From: 40CM-2-70-7 sp035505915
GTDB taxonomy: Bacteria > Gemmatimonadota > Gemmatimonadetes > Gemmatimonadales > GWC2-71-9
Reading direction: 5' to 3'
Assembly (NCBI GenBank): GCA_035505915.1
Contig: DATJQI010000078.1
Span: 1-64,000, forward strand
DNA: 64,000 nt
Below are positions 63,089-64,000 of the stretch, in pieces. The notes under the pieces were generated by a model. The model saw only the letters and a list, made by a program, of their open reading frames with translations. It was not told the DNA's origin and searched no databases. Each line of letters starts with the position of its first letter. Within the stretch, counting starts at the first letter, position 1. Position numbers and translations under genes: made by a program.

Positions 63089-64000
63089 GATGCCGCCCGC
63101 CACCGGGCCTCCGCCCGGGCCTCTTCCATCACGTCCCGGCAGACGTCGGCGATCCGCCGCGCCGACGTCCCGCCGTTCTGCAGGGGGAGCAGCCGGGCGA
63201 GCTCCTGGAGGTCGAAGTACGAGTGGCATTCCTTGCCCAGGGCGAGACCGACGTAGGTGACCGACGACCACTGGGTGATGAGGACGTCGCAGTTCGCGAT
63301 CATGTGGTGGACGTTGCCGTCGGCGTACACGCGGGCGTCCGGCAGGGCCCGGTGGATCTCGCGCGTGGAGCGGCGCGCGTTCTCGTTGGGGTGGAGCTTC
63401 ACGATGATCGGGCGCCCGGCGGCGATTTCGGCCACCCGGGTCCAGAAGGCGCGGCGGTGGTCGAGCTTGAACGTCTCCCGCGTGTCCGAGGTCGCCACCA
63501 GGACGTAGCCCCGGTGGGGGAAGTCGTTGTCCCGGTACGCGCGGCAGTCGTCGAAGTTCGGGATGCCGGTCACTACCAGGCGGTCGGCGGGAACGCCCTT
63601 GGAGATGAAGAGATCACGGTACCCCTCGGACGCGACGCAGAACTTCGAGTAGGCCAGGGACAGGCCGGTGGCGGCGGTGCTCGCGACCCAGCGCGGGAAC
63701 CCCAGCGTCTTCACCAGCTGATAGCCGAGGTTTTCCGGGTCGGTCATGCCCTCCTGCACGAGGACGAGCGGGCGGCCGCGGACGTTCCGCTGCACGATGA
63801 GGTCGGTGCAGGTGACGACGAGGTCATAAGGCCCCTGGTCTCCGCGCTCGTCGAGGGGGAGCCGGTGCCGGGCCAGGTACTCGTCGGTGTGCCGGCGCAT
63901 CTGGCCGCCCAGGATGGTGAAGTCGAGCCATCCGTGGCGCGTGAGCCAGTGGAGGAAGCCGTCACAGTAGAAGGGGGTGAAGGAGGCGTCGACCCCTTCG
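63085..64000 (-). CDS. GT-B-like surface polysaccharide enzyme, 5'-truncated by window edge
   Basis: The frame is open to the window end, reading VDASFTPFYCDGFLHWLTRHG, so the gene continues beyond 64000. At least 305 residues seen. Features: LVVTGIPNFDDC, VLVATSDTRETFKL, IIVKLHPNENARRS, ALPDARVYADGNVHHMIANCDVLITQWSSVTYVGLAL. These are the late GT-B motifs of CDP-glycerol glycerophosphotransferase-like and UDP-GlcNAc 2-epimerase-like proteins. Substrate not known. First gene seen in the sugar operon. Confidence 0.75.
   Translation of the reverse strand, partial: EGVDASFTPFYCDGFLHWLTRHGWLDFTILGGQMRRHTDEYLARHRLPLDERGDQGPYDLVVTCTDLIVQRNVRGRPLVLVQEGMTDPENLGYQLVKTLGFPRWVASTAATGLSLAYSKFCVASEGYRDLFISKGVPADRLVVTGIPNFDDCRAYRDNDFPHRGYVLVATSDTRETFKLDHRRAFWTRVAEIAAGRPIIVKLHPNENARRSTREIHRALPDARVYADGNVHHMIANCDVLITQWSSVTYVGLALGKECHSYFDLQELARLLPLQNGGTSARRIADVCRDVMEEARAEARWRAAS

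Overview
The window is a high-G+C bacterial chromosome segment with dense, short-overlap operons and no insertion sequence, prophage, CRISPR array or rRNA. Gene content (multihaem cytochromes, a tandem LysR protein, a PRC-less RimM, many kinases with receiver domains, didermic outer-membrane and lipoprotein genes) together with a recurring -10-like motif of the form nAnnTT suggests an uncultured Gemmatimonadota-like soil or sediment bacterium. The phylum is inference; no 16S gene is present.

Layout. 0-9.7 kb: 3' part of uvrA, an EamA transporter, tRNA-Asn, a large PAS/GAF hybrid histidine kinase with a small response regulator, then holB-moaC and a lytic transglycosylase, closed by a strong bidirectional terminator. 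9.7-13.3 kb (minus): an MltD-like transglycosylase with three small unknown genes, and ilvE placed one base behind tRNA-Lys. 13.3-20.3 kb: the most striking block, a ferredoxin/flavin reductase divergent from a four-gene operon encoding a di-haem b-type membrane protein, a 20-haem and a 16-haem c-type cytochrome, and an outer-membrane beta-barrel: a candidate electron conduit across the envelope.

20.3-31.5 kb: a fused double LysR regulator, a degenerate CheC-like protein coupled to a hybrid kinase, a methyltransferase, a double-cupredoxin lipoprotein, then the minus-strand ffh-rpsP-rimM-trmD-rplS-rnhB translation operon and a DUF445 membrane protein. 31.5-36.3 kb: a metallopeptidase lipoprotein, a single-ring ClpB-like ATPase, prepilin peptidase and an rRNA methyltransferase, then thiD. 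36.3-42.9 kb: a purine-nucleotide scavenging operon (double 5'-nucleotidase, adenosine deaminase with an extra N-terminal domain, NupC-type transporter, purine nucleoside phosphorylase).

42.9-54.2 kb: a ComEC-like hydrolase and DUF3006 gene leading into a PhoB/PhoR-type pair, a GT4 glycosyltransferase, an alkaline-phosphatase-superfamily enzyme, a PAP2 phosphatase, and ppx-ppk-CHAD; read together with the nucleotidase operon, this looks like a phosphate acquisition, lipid-remodelling and polyphosphate island. 54.2-64 kb (minus): one tightly coupled operon for an unusual surface sugar (split transketolase, aminotransferase-SDR fusion, KdsC-NeuB fusion, SpsF-type cytidylyltransferase, GT-B-like enzyme) ending with three membrane lipid-type genes, running out of the window.

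Recurring oddities are starts that appear to be CTG inside CTGA stop-start overlaps (18777, 39776, 48594), apparent leaderless promoters, multi-domain fusions of normally separate proteins, and convergent genes whose stop codons overlap.
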